Below are positions 1 to 8,826 of a stretch of 41,226 bases of DNA, one piece after another. Every line of letters begins with the position of its first letter. The first letter of the stretch is position 1. The notes beneath the pieces were generated by a model. The model ran no database searches. It was not told the origin of the DNA and worked only from the letters and a program-made list of their open reading frames with translations. A program made the translations under genes and the position numbers. Origin of the DNA: Planctomicrobium piriforme (GTDB taxonomy: Bacteria; Planctomycetota; Planctomycetia; Planctomycetales; Planctomycetaceae); the NCBI GenBank assembly GCA_945861445.1, contig CAMAVF010000011.1, positions 1 through 41,226 on the forward strand, written 5' to 3'.

Positions 1-1089
1 CATTTGATGACGATTGTGAAGTCGTTCCAGACCGGAAATGCCTCGCACAACATTCGTCCGATTGTCGGGCCGGAGTCGCAAGGCGCGAACATCGGGGCGC
101 TCTATTCCCGCGTCGTCGGATCCACTCATCCCAAGACCGCGACGCCGACGAATGTCGTCCTGCTGCCGCAATCGGTCTGTGCGGATGTCGTCCCGGGCCA
201 AGGCCGGGGTGACTTGCTGGCAACCGGGTCGCTGGGTGTGGGCAATGCCCCGTTTGTTCCGGGTGGGTCGGGACAATTGCTGAAGAATCTGCGGCTCAAT
301 CTGCCTGCGGAGCGTTTTCAAAACCGACAGGAACTCCGGCTCCAACTGGATCAGTTGGGCAAGCAGTTCGAGACGGAATCGCAGTTCGAGAGTCTCGACC
401 GCAATCAGCAACAGGCGTGCGAAGTCTTGTTGAGTGGCTCAGTCGCGGATGCTCTCGATCTGTCGAAAGAGGACCCGCGCGTGATCCAGCGGTATGACAC
501 CAGCCGGTTCGCAGTCGCGGACGCCTGGCAGACGGCGAACCGGGGTCGGCTGGGTTACTACAAGGGGCATGCAAAGTCGCTCGGCAAGTCGATGTTGCTG
601 GCACGGCGGCTGTGTCAGGCCGGCTGCGGTTTCGTGACGGTCCATTGCGGGTATGAAGGCGTTTGGGACATGCACGCTGACCAAAGCAATCTCAATATCA
701 AGGATGGGATGCAAGCGGTCGGACAGCCGTTTGATCATGCCGTGTCAGCCTTTATCGAAGACGTCGAAGAGCGTGGGCTGGCCGATCAGATCTTGTTGAT
801 TGTCGGCGGAGAAATGGGCCGCACACCGCGCATCAACCGCACTGGCGGTCGCGATCACTGGGCCAAGTTGTCGCCCCTGATGCTGTACGGCGGCGGTCTC
901 GCGGGGGGCCGGATCATTGGCCAATCGAGCCGCGACGGTGGCGAACCCCTCGACGGACGACTGGGGATCGAGAATCTGATCTCCACGATCCTGCACGTGA
1001 CTCTCGATATCGGCCGGCTGCGGCTGGAACCCAGCCTAAGTGCCATTTCGAAGTTCGCCGAGGTGGCGCCGTTTCCCGGCGTGGGTTAA
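1..1089 (+). CDS. DUF1501 family protein, 5'-truncated by the window edge
   Basis: The frame is open from base 1, so the true start lies upstream. About 360 residues are visible against 460 in the complete paralogue at 12620-14008, so the N-terminal, probably Tat-type, signal region is missing. The C-terminal part carries the family core GGEMGRTPRINRTGGRDHW followed by LMLYGGGLAGGRIIGQS, the DUF1501 metal-site region of the alkaline-phosphatase/sulfatase-like fold. DUF1501 proteins are abundant in Planctomycetota, are usually exported, and have no settled function. The stop codon overlaps the stop of the convergent HEAT gene through a shared TTAA at 1086-1089. The usual DUF1549/DUF1553 partner could lie upstream of the window. 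The family call is firm; the role is unknown. Confidence 0.88.
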   Translation, partial: HLMTIVKSFQTGNASHNIRPIVGPESQGANIGALYSRVVGSTHPKTATPTNVVLLPQSVCADVVPGQGRGDLLATGSLGVGNAPFVPGGSGQLLKNLRLNLPAERFQNRQELRLQLDQLGKQFETESQFESLDRNQQQACEVLLSGSVADALDLSKEDPRVIQRYDTSRFAVADAWQTANRGRLGYYKGHAKSLGKSMLLARRLCQAGCGFVTVHCGYEGVWDMHADQSNLNIKDGMQAVGQPFDHAVSAFIEDVEERGLADQILLIVGGEMGRTPRINRTGGRDHWAKLSPLMLYGGGLAGGRIIGQSSRDGGEPLDGRLGIENLISTILHVTLDIGRLRLEPSLSAISKFAEVAPFPGVG

Positions 1090-2909
1090 TCCAGCGACTG
1101 CAGAAACCACCCGCTGCGACTGAGGATCGTCGGCTTCATCACCAGCTTGGCGATCGGTTCACCGGTGAGTTTCGCGACTCCCCAGGCACAGCCGAACTTC
1201 AGGATGTCGTACTCGTCGCCAGGCTTGAATTCTTTTCGCAGTAGCTCGAGGGTTTCCTTGGCCTGCATGCGGCCCAGGCTCATCGCACACGTGGCCCCGA
1301 CATACACGTTATCGTACGTCCGCAGCCGTTCCGCCAGTTTCTCGACCACCTCGGCTTGCGGTTCATTCTCATGGATCTTGCCCAGGGCCCACATCGCGCG
1401 GATGCGGAGTTCATGCATCCAGACCGTATCCAGCCGGATATCAGGCGGATTCAGACGCACGGGCGGCGTGGGGAAAAACAGGTACAGCAGCGGCACGGCC
1501 TCGCGATGCCGCAGCAATCCCAATGCTTCCAGCAGATGCTCATGCTGGAGATACATGGCCGAGACTGCACCCATATCGTAGGCGGTCATCAATGGCAGCG
1601 GAATCATGCTCTTCTCGGTATCCGCTTTGACCTTTTCGAAGATCGGCGCGGCGGTGGCCGGCACCAGCAGCCGGCGCAGGGCCCAGGCGGCGGTGATGGA
1701 AACTACCGGTTTCGGATGGTGCAGCAACTGCAGCAGGCGATCGGCGGCCGGCTCGTGATCAATGCCTCCGATCACCAATGCCGCCTGCTCCAATCCCCGC
1801 GGCGCTTCCAGTGCCAGCACCTTCGTGGCCGTTTCTCTCACGGCAGCGTTGAGAGCCTCGATCTTTGCGAGTTCAATCAATGCGGCCTGGGCCGTGCGTC
1901 TCACTTGCGGATGGGGATCATCCAGCAAGACACCCAGATGCCCGACGATCGCCACTGATTTCTGTCCCAGAAAGATCTGGACCGCGAGGAGCCGCACATT
2001 CGCGTCCGGATTGACGAGGATCTGGCCGTTGATTGGCTCGACCAGCAGCGGATTCAGTTCGAGGAGCCGTCGCAGGGCGATCGCATTCACCGCCGGTTCG
2101 GGGTCAACTGCCAACCGCATCAGCAGCTGTTCGGCGGGGCCTCCCTGATGCCGCGCGATCAGCCCTGCGGCGACCAGATGATCAACTTGATTTGCCATCG
2201 GATCACCTGCCGCCAACTGCCGGGCATCCGCTTCCTGGCCTTCCGGTTTGAGCCGTCCCAGAACGCTTGCCGCGGCCATGCGGACGTCTGGCCCCAGCTT
2301 CTTGTCGAGCGCCAATTCCCGCAATCGAGGCAACGCCGCTTTGACCTCGGCGAGCCCCACGCATTGGATGGCCAGCAGCAGGGGCCGCGATTTGGCAGTC
2401 GTGTCACTCAAGCGTTTCAGCCACACGGCATTCATCGGGCCATGCTTCCAGCGGGCCAGAGCCGGTTCGATCAATTGCGCCAGGTCCCAGCCATCGGCGA
2501 GAGCATGCTTCATCAAGACATCGGCCGACTGGCGGGCCTCCAGCGCGATCAAGGCGCGAGCGGCCGCGAGCTTCACAATTGGATTCGCCTTGGGCGCTTC
2601 CAACTCGGCAATCAGCCGGGGTGCCGTGTCCTGCAGATCGGGCATTCCGGCCTGTGTGGCAAGTGCGATGGTATCGGCCGCCAGCCGCTTGTTGTCGACC
2701 TCAGGCCGCGCGAGAGCTTCCAGCCACAATGTTTTCAATCGCGGCGGGAAACCGGGCACAGTCGGGCTGGTCGCGAATCCCGGGTCGGTCGGATAGACGG
2801 TGTCAGCTTCGATGGCATGCAACGGGGCCGAAAGTCCAAACACCAACAGGACCACTGCCAACGTGACGATCAGCAACCGCCGGGACTGAATGACACATCT
2901 CTGGTTCAT
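1086..2909 (-). CDS. Exported HEAT-repeat protein
   Basis: A 607-residue protein with a Sec-type signal peptide: basic MNQRCVIQSRR, a hydrophobic stretch at about residues 12-30, and a likely cut after LHA near residue 32. The rest is Ala/Leu-rich helical repeats of about 30-35 residues, with recurring patterns such as PQVRRTAQAALIELA and KPVVSITAAWALRRLL, typical of HEAT/PBS-lyase-like scaffolds that bind proteins. No catalytic motif is visible. It is the last gene of the minus-strand ABC unit and starts 13 bp after the permease stop, with a purine-rich GAGAGCAG before ATG. Co-transcription suggests a periplasmic scaffold working with the transporter; that is inference. Its stop overlaps that of the convergent DUF1501 gene. 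Confidence 0.85.
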   Translation of the reverse strand: MNQRCVIQSRRLLIVTLAVVLLVFGLSAPLHAIEADTVYPTDPGFATSPTVPGFPPRLKTLWLEALARPEVDNKRLAADTIALATQAGMPDLQDTAPRLIAELEAPKANPIVKLAAARALIALEARQSADVLMKHALADGWDLAQLIEPALARWKHGPMNAVWLKRLSDTTAKSRPLLLAIQCVGLAEVKAALPRLRELALDKKLGPDVRMAAASVLGRLKPEGQEADARQLAAGDPMANQVDHLVAAGLIARHQGGPAEQLLMRLAVDPEPAVNAIALRRLLELNPLLVEPINGQILVNPDANVRLLAVQIFLGQKSVAIVGHLGVLLDDPHPQVRRTAQAALIELAKIEALNAAVRETATKVLALEAPRGLEQAALVIGGIDHEPAADRLLQLLHHPKPVVSITAAWALRRLLVPATAAPIFEKVKADTEKSMIPLPLMTAYDMGAVSAMYLQHEHLLEALGLLRHREAVPLLYLFFPTPPVRLNPPDIRLDTVWMHELRIRAMWALGKIHENEPQAEVVEKLAERLRTYDNVYVGATCAMSLGRMQAKETLELLRKEFKPGDEYDILKFGCAWGVAKLTGEPIAKLVMKPTILSRSGWFLQSLD

Positions 2910-2922
2910 AATCTGCTCTCAG

Positions 2923-4584
2923 TCATTGCGGTCTCGTCAGCCTCCACGTCTGCGCACATAACACCCCCAGGCACGCCACCGAGGCCCCGCCGATCAGCCA
3001 CCAACTGGCGGGCACGATGTGATATTGGGAAAACCCCGGTGCGTCCATGACTGTAAGGGCTGCGGCCAGCGGGTCCAGCATCAACATGGTTTCGACCGTG
3101 CCGTGACCAAATGTCGTATCGCGCCCCATCCAGAACATCAGCGGGCCGCTGCAGATGATCAGCAACAGGGTATACGCCGTTACAGTCGCCTGGGCCGTTC
3201 GTTGGAAGAGACTGCTCACTGCAGCGCTTAACATCAGGGCAAACACCGCAGTCAGCCCCAGGCTGAACAGCACGTACGAGATCTGCTGCGACAACGACGG
3301 CTTGATGTAGATCATGACCACATAGCCCGGCAGTGTGGCGACCAGGATCAGTGCCAGCGTCCAGACAACGCTCAACAGTTTGCCAATTACGATCTGCCAC
3401 GTCGACAAGGGGGTCATCTGGAGCAGCGTCCAGCCGCCACTTTCACGCTCGCCGCTGATCAGACCGGCTGCCAGGCTGGGGGTAATCAACACAATCAGGC
3501 TGACCTGCAGAATCACCATGATCCCGCCGATTGTCTCGACGCCCCAGTCCAGCGTCCCGGCAGTCGAGGTATAAGTCAGCCCTAGCGACGCAACCGCACA
3601 TACGGCCACTAAACGCAACATCCATTGCGAACTGCCAAATCGACGGCAGCGAAATTCTTTGACCATCACCGGATTCGTGAACCGTCCGATGGAACTCTTG
3701 CGGCGTTGTGGATCGACCAGAAAGATCAGGCGGCGAATCAATCTTTGGCTAAGACTGCGATCGTCCGTGATGATGCCTTGTGGTCGCGGGCGATCAAACA
3801 CCAGCGGTTGCAACCGAGCGATCGTGGCCAGCATGAATCCGGCCGTCGAGACGAAACCCAGGATGACGAAACGCTGCGGATTTCCCGCCACGGAAATCAA
3901 ACCGCGCGAGCCGACATCGGCATGCCCCAGCAACTCCATCACCGCGGCAATCGGAGACAGCGACTGCAGCCAGATCGCCAGTGTCACGATCGGCCCCCAG
4001 TCCTTCCCCTGAAGAAACTGGTACGGCCCGAGTGTCAACACTGACAGGCCCAGCACCGCTCCGTAGGTCACGCGCAAGGCAGAATCAGATGTCGTCGCAC
4101 AACTGCTCACATACAACCCCAGCGCCGTGTATTGCAGGATCAACACGGCGAGAATCCCATACAGCCCCAGGACCTGATTCCACAGCGACAACTCACCCAT
4201 CGCATAGCACGCGGCCGCCGCAGGAATGCTCATGATCAGCGGCAACAGCACGAACGCCAGCACGCCCGTCAACTTGCCGAAGTAGATGGCTGACGGGCGG
4301 AGTGGCGAATTGAGTAGCAGGGCCAGCGTCCCGCGGTTCTTCTCGCGGACGATGGTCGTGGCGGGAAACGCGGGGACCAGCAGAATCAGCGTCGCCAGCA
4401 AGCCGTACCCGAACACGGCGAACACTTCATGAGCCTGGGCGCCCGACAGATCAACCCGCGCATCGGTCGGCCAGCGGAGCACCACCAGTAACGTGAACAG
4501 GCAGGCCGGCACCGCCTGCATCAGCAGCGCCTTGCGCGTGCAGAGCACGCCGAGCAGTTCACGCTGAATGATCGGATTACTCAC
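2923..4584 (-). CDS. ABC-2 type transporter permease, two fused halves
   Basis: A 553-residue membrane protein with about 12 hydrophobic segments in two blocks, about residues 20-260 and 320-550, separated by a basic cytoplasmic linker (about 265-315). Each block has the ABC-2 permease pattern: a first helix, then an acidic/basic coupling motif (VREKNRGTLALLLNSPLRP in block one, SGERESGGWTLLQMTPLS in block two), then a helix cluster. This looks like two ABC-2 permease domains fused so that one polypeptide could form the channel. The start is GTG at 4584 and overlaps the ATPase stop as GTGA, indicating translational coupling. It probably pairs with the ATPase at 4581-5588. The substrate cannot be read from the sequence; lipid, polysaccharide or protein export are all possible. 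Confidence 0.88.
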   Translation of the reverse strand: MSNPIIQRELLGVLCTRKALLMQAVPACLFTLLVVLRWPTDARVDLSGAQAHEVFAVFGYGLLATLILLVPAFPATTIVREKNRGTLALLLNSPLRPSAIYFGKLTGVLAFVLLPLIMSIPAAAACYAMGELSLWNQVLGLYGILAVLILQYTALGLYVSSCATTSDSALRVTYGAVLGLSVLTLGPYQFLQGKDWGPIVTLAIWLQSLSPIAAVMELLGHADVGSRGLISVAGNPQRFVILGFVSTAGFMLATIARLQPLVFDRPRPQGIITDDRSLSQRLIRRLIFLVDPQRRKSSIGRFTNPVMVKEFRCRRFGSSQWMLRLVAVCAVASLGLTYTSTAGTLDWGVETIGGIMVILQVSLIVLITPSLAAGLISGERESGGWTLLQMTPLSTWQIVIGKLLSVVWTLALILVATLPGYVVMIYIKPSLSQQISYVLFSLGLTAVFALMLSAAVSSLFQRTAQATVTAYTLLLIICSGPLMFWMGRDTTFGHGTVETMLMLDPLAAALTVMDAPGFSQYHIVPASWWLIGGASVACLGVLCAQTWRLTRPQ

Positions 4585-5588
4585 TGGCGTGCGCCTCCCG
4601 ACGATCCGGCACCGGCTAACTTTTCAGCAGGCTGCGTTTCCGTGGCCTGCGTGATCGACAAGAACGTGTCTTCCAGATCGGCCTGCAGCTCGCGGAATTG
4701 ACTGATCCCGAGGTTGGCGGAGACCAAACTGGCCAGCAGCGTCGCCAGTTCCTGTTCGGATTTCTTGGTGGGGAAGCGAACGATCGATTCGGCCGCGGAA
4801 ACCACCACCTGTTCCCCGGGCTCGACGAGTTTGCGAATCAACTCCTCGGCCCGGGCAACATGTTCGGCCGACGTCAGTTGCACTTCGATGGTCCGTTGCT
4901 GGCTGACCTTCCGCATGATTTCTTCGAGCGTTCCGAAGGCGCGCAGCTTGCCGTGGGTCATGATGGCGACATGGTCGCAAATGCGTGAGAGCTCGGGCAG
5001 GATGTGGCTGGTGACGATCAGTGTCTTTCCCATTTCCGACAGCCGCAGCAGGATCAGCCGCATGTCGATGCGGGCCTGTGGGTCGAGTCCATTGGCGGGC
5101 TCGTCCAGGACCAGCACGGGTGGATCGTGCAGCAGCGTCCGGGCGATGCCCACCCGTTGCTTCATGCCATGACTGAGGCCCTCGACAAAGCGGTCCTTCA
5201 TGTAGGTGGAGCCGGTGATTTCCATCACCTCGTCAATCCGCTTGATGCGGGCGGAACGCGGAATTCCGAATGCGGCGCCGAAAAAATCGAGGTACTCACG
5301 GACGCGCATGTTGTCGTATGAGCCAAACGTGTCGGGCATATAGCCGACCAGCCGTTTGACCTTTTTGGAATCGCGCACGCAGTCGGCCCCGGCGATCGAC
5401 GCGGTCCCGCTGGTGGGCCGGGCCTGACCCACCAGGATCTTGATCGCCGTGGTCTTGCCGGCACCGTTGGGACCGATGAATCCCAGGATGTGACCCCGTT
5501 CCAGCGTCAACGACAATTGATCGAGCGCGGTGAAGTCGCCGTATTTCTTCGTCAATTGATGCGTTACGACGACTGCGTCCTGAGCCAT
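4581..5588 (-). CDS. ABC transporter ATP-binding protein (ABC-2 exporter type)
   Basis: A 335-residue ATPase. From the ATG at 5588 the Walker A is GPNGAGKTT (residues 39-47), the signature is LSHGMKQRVGIAR, the Walker B is VLVLDEP followed by ANGLDPQAR, and the switch His is in TSHIL. The C-terminal 100 residues resemble the accessory domain of CcmA/NatA/GldA-type export ATPases. An upstream in-frame TTG at 5627 would overlap the preceding gene. ATG 5588 is preferred because AGAGGAA sits about 7 nt before it and the domain begins directly after. It overlaps the permease start by 4 bp. It should energise the adjacent permease at the cytoplasmic face. Confidence 0.93.
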   Translation of the reverse strand: MAQDAVVVTHQLTKKYGDFTALDQLSLTLERGHILGFIGPNGAGKTTAIKILVGQARPTSGTASIAGADCVRDSKKVKRLVGYMPDTFGSYDNMRVREYLDFFGAAFGIPRSARIKRIDEVMEITGSTYMKDRFVEGLSHGMKQRVGIARTLLHDPPVLVLDEPANGLDPQARIDMRLILLRLSEMGKTLIVTSHILPELSRICDHVAIMTHGKLRAFGTLEEIMRKVSQQRTIEVQLTSAEHVARAEELIRKLVEPGEQVVVSAAESIVRFPTKKSEQELATLLASLVSANLGISQFRELQADLEDTFLSITQATETQPAEKLAGAGSSGGARQ

Positions 5589-5616
5589 GCGATCGTTCCT
5601 CTGCGGTCTGTTTGAA

Positions 5617-8139
5617 CTACTCTGCAATCCCCGTCACTTCGAGTTGCACGCCTTCAATCCTCCAGACGGGAAATGACCCGATATCCCGTCCCGCGCCACC
5701 GATGGCGTCGCGCGATTCACCTGCGGCGGTGCCCACATCAATGTTCAGCAAAAAGGTCCCCTCGGCATCAACGGTCAACACGTCCCCACGATCGATGTTC
5801 AACTTCACCGTCCCCACGGGGCTATTACGGGTCGCCAGCGAGACCTCGGAGGCACCGCGTCCGGCCGTGATGGACAGCTTACGACCCGGCGCATCAATTG
5901 TGACCGTCAAGTTGGCCTGCTTGATTTTCATCGGCAGCACTTCGCGAGGCAGTTTGAATCGCAGGGTGGTCGTCGTCGCGTTGTTCATGGCCGAGATCCA
6001 GCGCCGTTCGCGATTCACATAGGCTCCGGACGTTCCCCCGGACGCGTACGTCACACACGGCGAGGGGATCACGAACGACGTGCCGGCGGCGGGATGGTCG
6101 AATTTCAACGGGATGGCGAGCAGCGCCGATCCCACACGCTGCATGACGGACGGCAGTGTAAACTGAGTGTCGTAAGGCGCGGCCCAGACCAGCAACTTGG
6201 GCTCTGAGGGATAACCGTGGATCGGATCGTTCCGGGTAATGGCGGTCTCGTTATCCAGCTTGGCCGCGTCATTAGCCGGCGTGTCCAGCATTTTCTTATA
6301 GACGGCTCGACGGCGGCGACGTTCGTCACTCAGAATGGTCCCGCCAATGAATTCGCCGGCTGCCAGGACGTCGCCCGGTCCCGAGGTAAATTTTCCACCG
6401 GCTGCGAGATTGGCAGCAAGAATCGGCTGGCCCGGCATGACGACCAGGGCATCAGCCAGATCTCGAAAAGGTTCCGCCTCCAGCGTTCCCACCAGTCCCG
6501 CGGGGCCAAACGTCGCGCGTGCCTGGATCGGCTGGGCCAGCTTGCCCGAATAATGGAACGGGGCCGTGCGGATGCCAGCGGGCAGAGCCATGTTTTCCCA
6601 ATGCCAGGCTTGGAGATCGGTCCACACCAGCCGGCGCGTTTTTCCTTCCTGACCAGTCATGTCCGGCAAGAACACGCCGCCAGCTTGAGCCCCCAGCGGA
6701 CTGGTCGTATCGGTCTGTTGGTAGAGGCCCAGGAGACCGGTCAATTGCAGATCATCCGCGTCGTGGGACACTTCGGCGATTTGCGCGATGGCGAGCGTCG
6801 ACGGAACCGCACCCCGCGACCAGGATCCCAACAGCACTAGCATCGTGGCCGCCCCCACGGCAGACAGCGGGCCCAGCCAGCCCAGATGCGGCAACTGGTC
6901 CCGATACGCCAGCCAAGATCCGCAGGCAATTAGTGCCGTGCAAAAGATTCCCAAGACCAGCAGCACACTGTTGCGGCTGACGACGCGATACCCGATCTGT
7001 CCCGACACAAACTCCTGAAAGTCGGCGGGCTTCAAGGGGGGTGGTTCAGACGGTTGCCCCAGGAACTCAAACGCGAGTTCCGTCAAGTAGTCATTGGCGC
7101 GATATTGCGCGTCGCGCAGCACGTCCTTCGGCTGGGGGTCTTGCGGTCCACGCAAGCGGATCCACGCTCGGGCTCCCACCGTCGTACACAAGACGCGTCC
7201 GAGGCCGACCGAGAAGAAGAACGAGGCCGGCCACCCATCCAAGGTGTGCAGGGCGGAACCTTGAGAGGTCAACACCCGCACGAAATCAATGGGATCATCG
7301 TGCTCCTGCGTCAATCCGGAAGGACCCAATCCGCCCGGTTGAGTGCTCTTCATTGTGAATTTCGTCAGACCGACTCGATCCACGACGTGATAGGTGAAGC
7401 TGTCTCCCAGCAATGCCTGGACGGTGTCGGGGGCGACTTGATCGAGCATCAGCCACAACCGACCGCCGTTGTGGACCCATTCCCGAACGGCCGACAGTCC
7501 CGCGCTGTCTTTCGCCAGACTGTCGCTCATCAACACCAGTTGATCCAGCCCCCGCAGACTTTCGAGGTTCGGTGGAGCAAAGTCACCGGCGATTGACGAC
7601 ACACGCCGTGTCAGATTGCGCACGACTCGCATCGCCATGACGGCGTCGCCTGCCGATTCATCGCCGACGTCCCCGATCATTGCCGTCAGGGGACGCTCAA
7701 GCATGGTGGCGAGTGACGCATCACCCAACATCTGCCCCGAGTTGCTCTGGATCAGGACCTCGCCCCTCCCGGTGCGATCCAGCAGCAGCGATTGAACCTC
7801 GACGCTTTCGTTGTCTCGCGGAACGTCGGTCGGGGTCAGCACGGGAAACGAAGTGAGCAATCGGGATCGCGCCGGAACCCACATTTGCCGGCCGAATTGC
7901 AGATTCGGATGATTTTGAAAATGGATCGCAGTCAGCACGTCGACTGCCTGATCGCCGGGATTGACGATCTCCGTCCCGATGGCCCCCCATTGTCCAGGCA
8001 CCAGGCGGCCAATCCCTCCCGAGTGAATCGAGTACCCCAGCGGGGCTCTCGCCGGATGTTTGGCCGTGGTCTGCGCCAGGCAGGGGACAGCCATGATCAT
8101 CAGGGCAGCCCATCCCACGAAACTCCTGAAACGAACCAT
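5617..8139 (-). CDS. Large exported/membrane protein, first gene of the ABC unit
   Basis: An 840-residue protein with a signal peptide (MVRFRSFVGWAALMIMAVPCLAQ, split by a clear hydrophobic core). An N-terminal beta-rich part follows. Residues about 195-232 (LRGLDQLVLMSDSLAK, then WVHNGGRLWLML) resemble the glutamine-amidotransferase-like/DUF4350-type fold that often accompanies ABC-2 systems. Two transmembrane helices lie at about 390-411 and 421-439, and a long C-terminal domain follows. Topology would place large domains on the outer face. I cannot name the family with certainty. The architecture recalls the GldG-like partner of GldA/GldF transporters, but that is an analogy. It starts with ATG at 8139 and is 28 bp upstream of the ATPase start, so it is very likely in one transcript with it. 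Confidence 0.8.
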   Translation of the reverse strand: MVRFRSFVGWAALMIMAVPCLAQTTAKHPARAPLGYSIHSGGIGRLVPGQWGAIGTEIVNPGDQAVDVLTAIHFQNHPNLQFGRQMWVPARSRLLTSFPVLTPTDVPRDNESVEVQSLLLDRTGRGEVLIQSNSGQMLGDASLATMLERPLTAMIGDVGDESAGDAVMAMRVVRNLTRRVSSIAGDFAPPNLESLRGLDQLVLMSDSLAKDSAGLSAVREWVHNGGRLWLMLDQVAPDTVQALLGDSFTYHVVDRVGLTKFTMKSTQPGGLGPSGLTQEHDDPIDFVRVLTSQGSALHTLDGWPASFFFSVGLGRVLCTTVGARAWIRLRGPQDPQPKDVLRDAQYRANDYLTELAFEFLGQPSEPPPLKPADFQEFVSGQIGYRVVSRNSVLLVLGIFCTALIACGSWLAYRDQLPHLGWLGPLSAVGAATMLVLLGSWSRGAVPSTLAIAQIAEVSHDADDLQLTGLLGLYQQTDTTSPLGAQAGGVFLPDMTGQEGKTRRLVWTDLQAWHWENMALPAGIRTAPFHYSGKLAQPIQARATFGPAGLVGTLEAEPFRDLADALVVMPGQPILAANLAAGGKFTSGPGDVLAAGEFIGGTILSDERRRRRAVYKKMLDTPANDAAKLDNETAITRNDPIHGYPSEPKLLVWAAPYDTQFTLPSVMQRVGSALLAIPLKFDHPAAGTSFVIPSPCVTYASGGTSGAYVNRERRWISAMNNATTTTLRFKLPREVLPMKIKQANLTVTIDAPGRKLSITAGRGASEVSLATRNSPVGTVKLNIDRGDVLTVDAEGTFLLNIDVGTAAGESRDAIGGAGRDIGSFPVWRIEGVQLEVTGIAE

Positions 8140-8338
8140 TAAAAACAGTTACCTGCTTGAGATTGCGAGCTGCCGTGCGACGAAGATACCTACCGACGGC
8201 GACGTCCAAATCGAAATGAACTGGGCTGGATTATAAGCAGGTTCAGGGTTTGCTGTCATGTCTGCGGCGCCACCTTGAGCGACGTAAAAATACCCCAAAG
8301 GGGTTGCGTCAAATAGGAGTTTTTCATCACGCCTCCCC

Positions 8339-8368
8339 AGATCGGCAATGTCGATACCGATCTTTTTT
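8339..8368 (+). terminator. Terminator-like hairpin without an obvious upstream gene
   Basis: AGATCGG (8339-8345) pairs with CCGATCT (8357-8363), and T residues continue to 8368, giving a rho-independent terminator shape on the plus strand. No plus-strand gene precedes it. A second small hairpin, ACCCC-AAA-GGGGT near 8291-8304 within flanking GACG/CGTC, lies just upstream. Together they could end a short untranslated RNA, or be chance. Confidence 0.4.
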
Positions 8369-8559
8369 CGCGGATTTTTGTTATAACGGATCAGAGCGCA
8401 TTAACGAAGGGTTTGCACGTTGACGGTCAATGCCGGGTGTAGCCGTAAATTTGGTGGAGTGTTTACCAAGTTGAGCGAAGCGTGGCTCCCCACCTTGATA
8501 AGCATTGGTATCTACCCAACTCACTGAATCTTAAAAACAACGGAAAAATGAAGAGATTT

Positions 8560-8747
8560 CTCTCCCCTCGCCCACCGTACTCGGGGGGAGAGGGGTTGGG
8601 GGTGAGGGGGTTTCGAATCACCACTGATGTTGCATCTGGCAATTGCGAAATCCTCGAAATCATTGAGAAAGTGCTCTAACATCTCGACGCCGGAAGAGCC
8701 CCTCACCCCCAGCCCCTTCTCCCCGGAGTACCGAGGCGAGGGGAGAT
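8560..8747. repeat. Inverted repeat pair, about 50-bp arms (MITE/REP-like)
   Basis: The left arm (8560-8610) reads CTCTCCCCTCGCCC..., contains GTACTC and ends TTGGGGGTGAGGGG. The right arm (8698-8747) is its near reverse complement: CCCCTCACCCCCAGCCCC, then GAGTACC, then GAGGGGAGA. The 87-bp spacer contains no gene. The arms are GC-rich and close to identical over about 48 bp, as expected for dispersed non-autonomous elements that are common between planctomycete genes. No transposase is present. Confidence 0.8.
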
Positions 8748-8826
8748 AGAAACTCGTTTTTGCACGTTCGACGCAGACATCGTGTGAATGCGCTGCGATT
8801 GTCGAGCTGTCTGGGAAAAAGCGGAA

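Larger units (their letters stand above)
8140..8826. other. Intergenic region between divergent genes, with repeats
   Basis: About 690 bp separate the minus-strand ABC unit from the histidine-rich gene. It should contain the promoters of both. It holds a hairpin with a T-run (8339-8368) and a pair of 50-bp GC-rich inverted repeats (8560-8610 and 8698-8747), listed separately. Short open frames across the repeats look like by-products of low-complexity GC sequence. I see no further gene. Confidence 0.6.

Noticed and set aside
5589-5627. TTG start for the ABC ATPase
   Set aside because: It overlaps the upstream gene and adds a hydrophilic leader; ATG 5588 has a good ribosome-binding site and starts at the domain.
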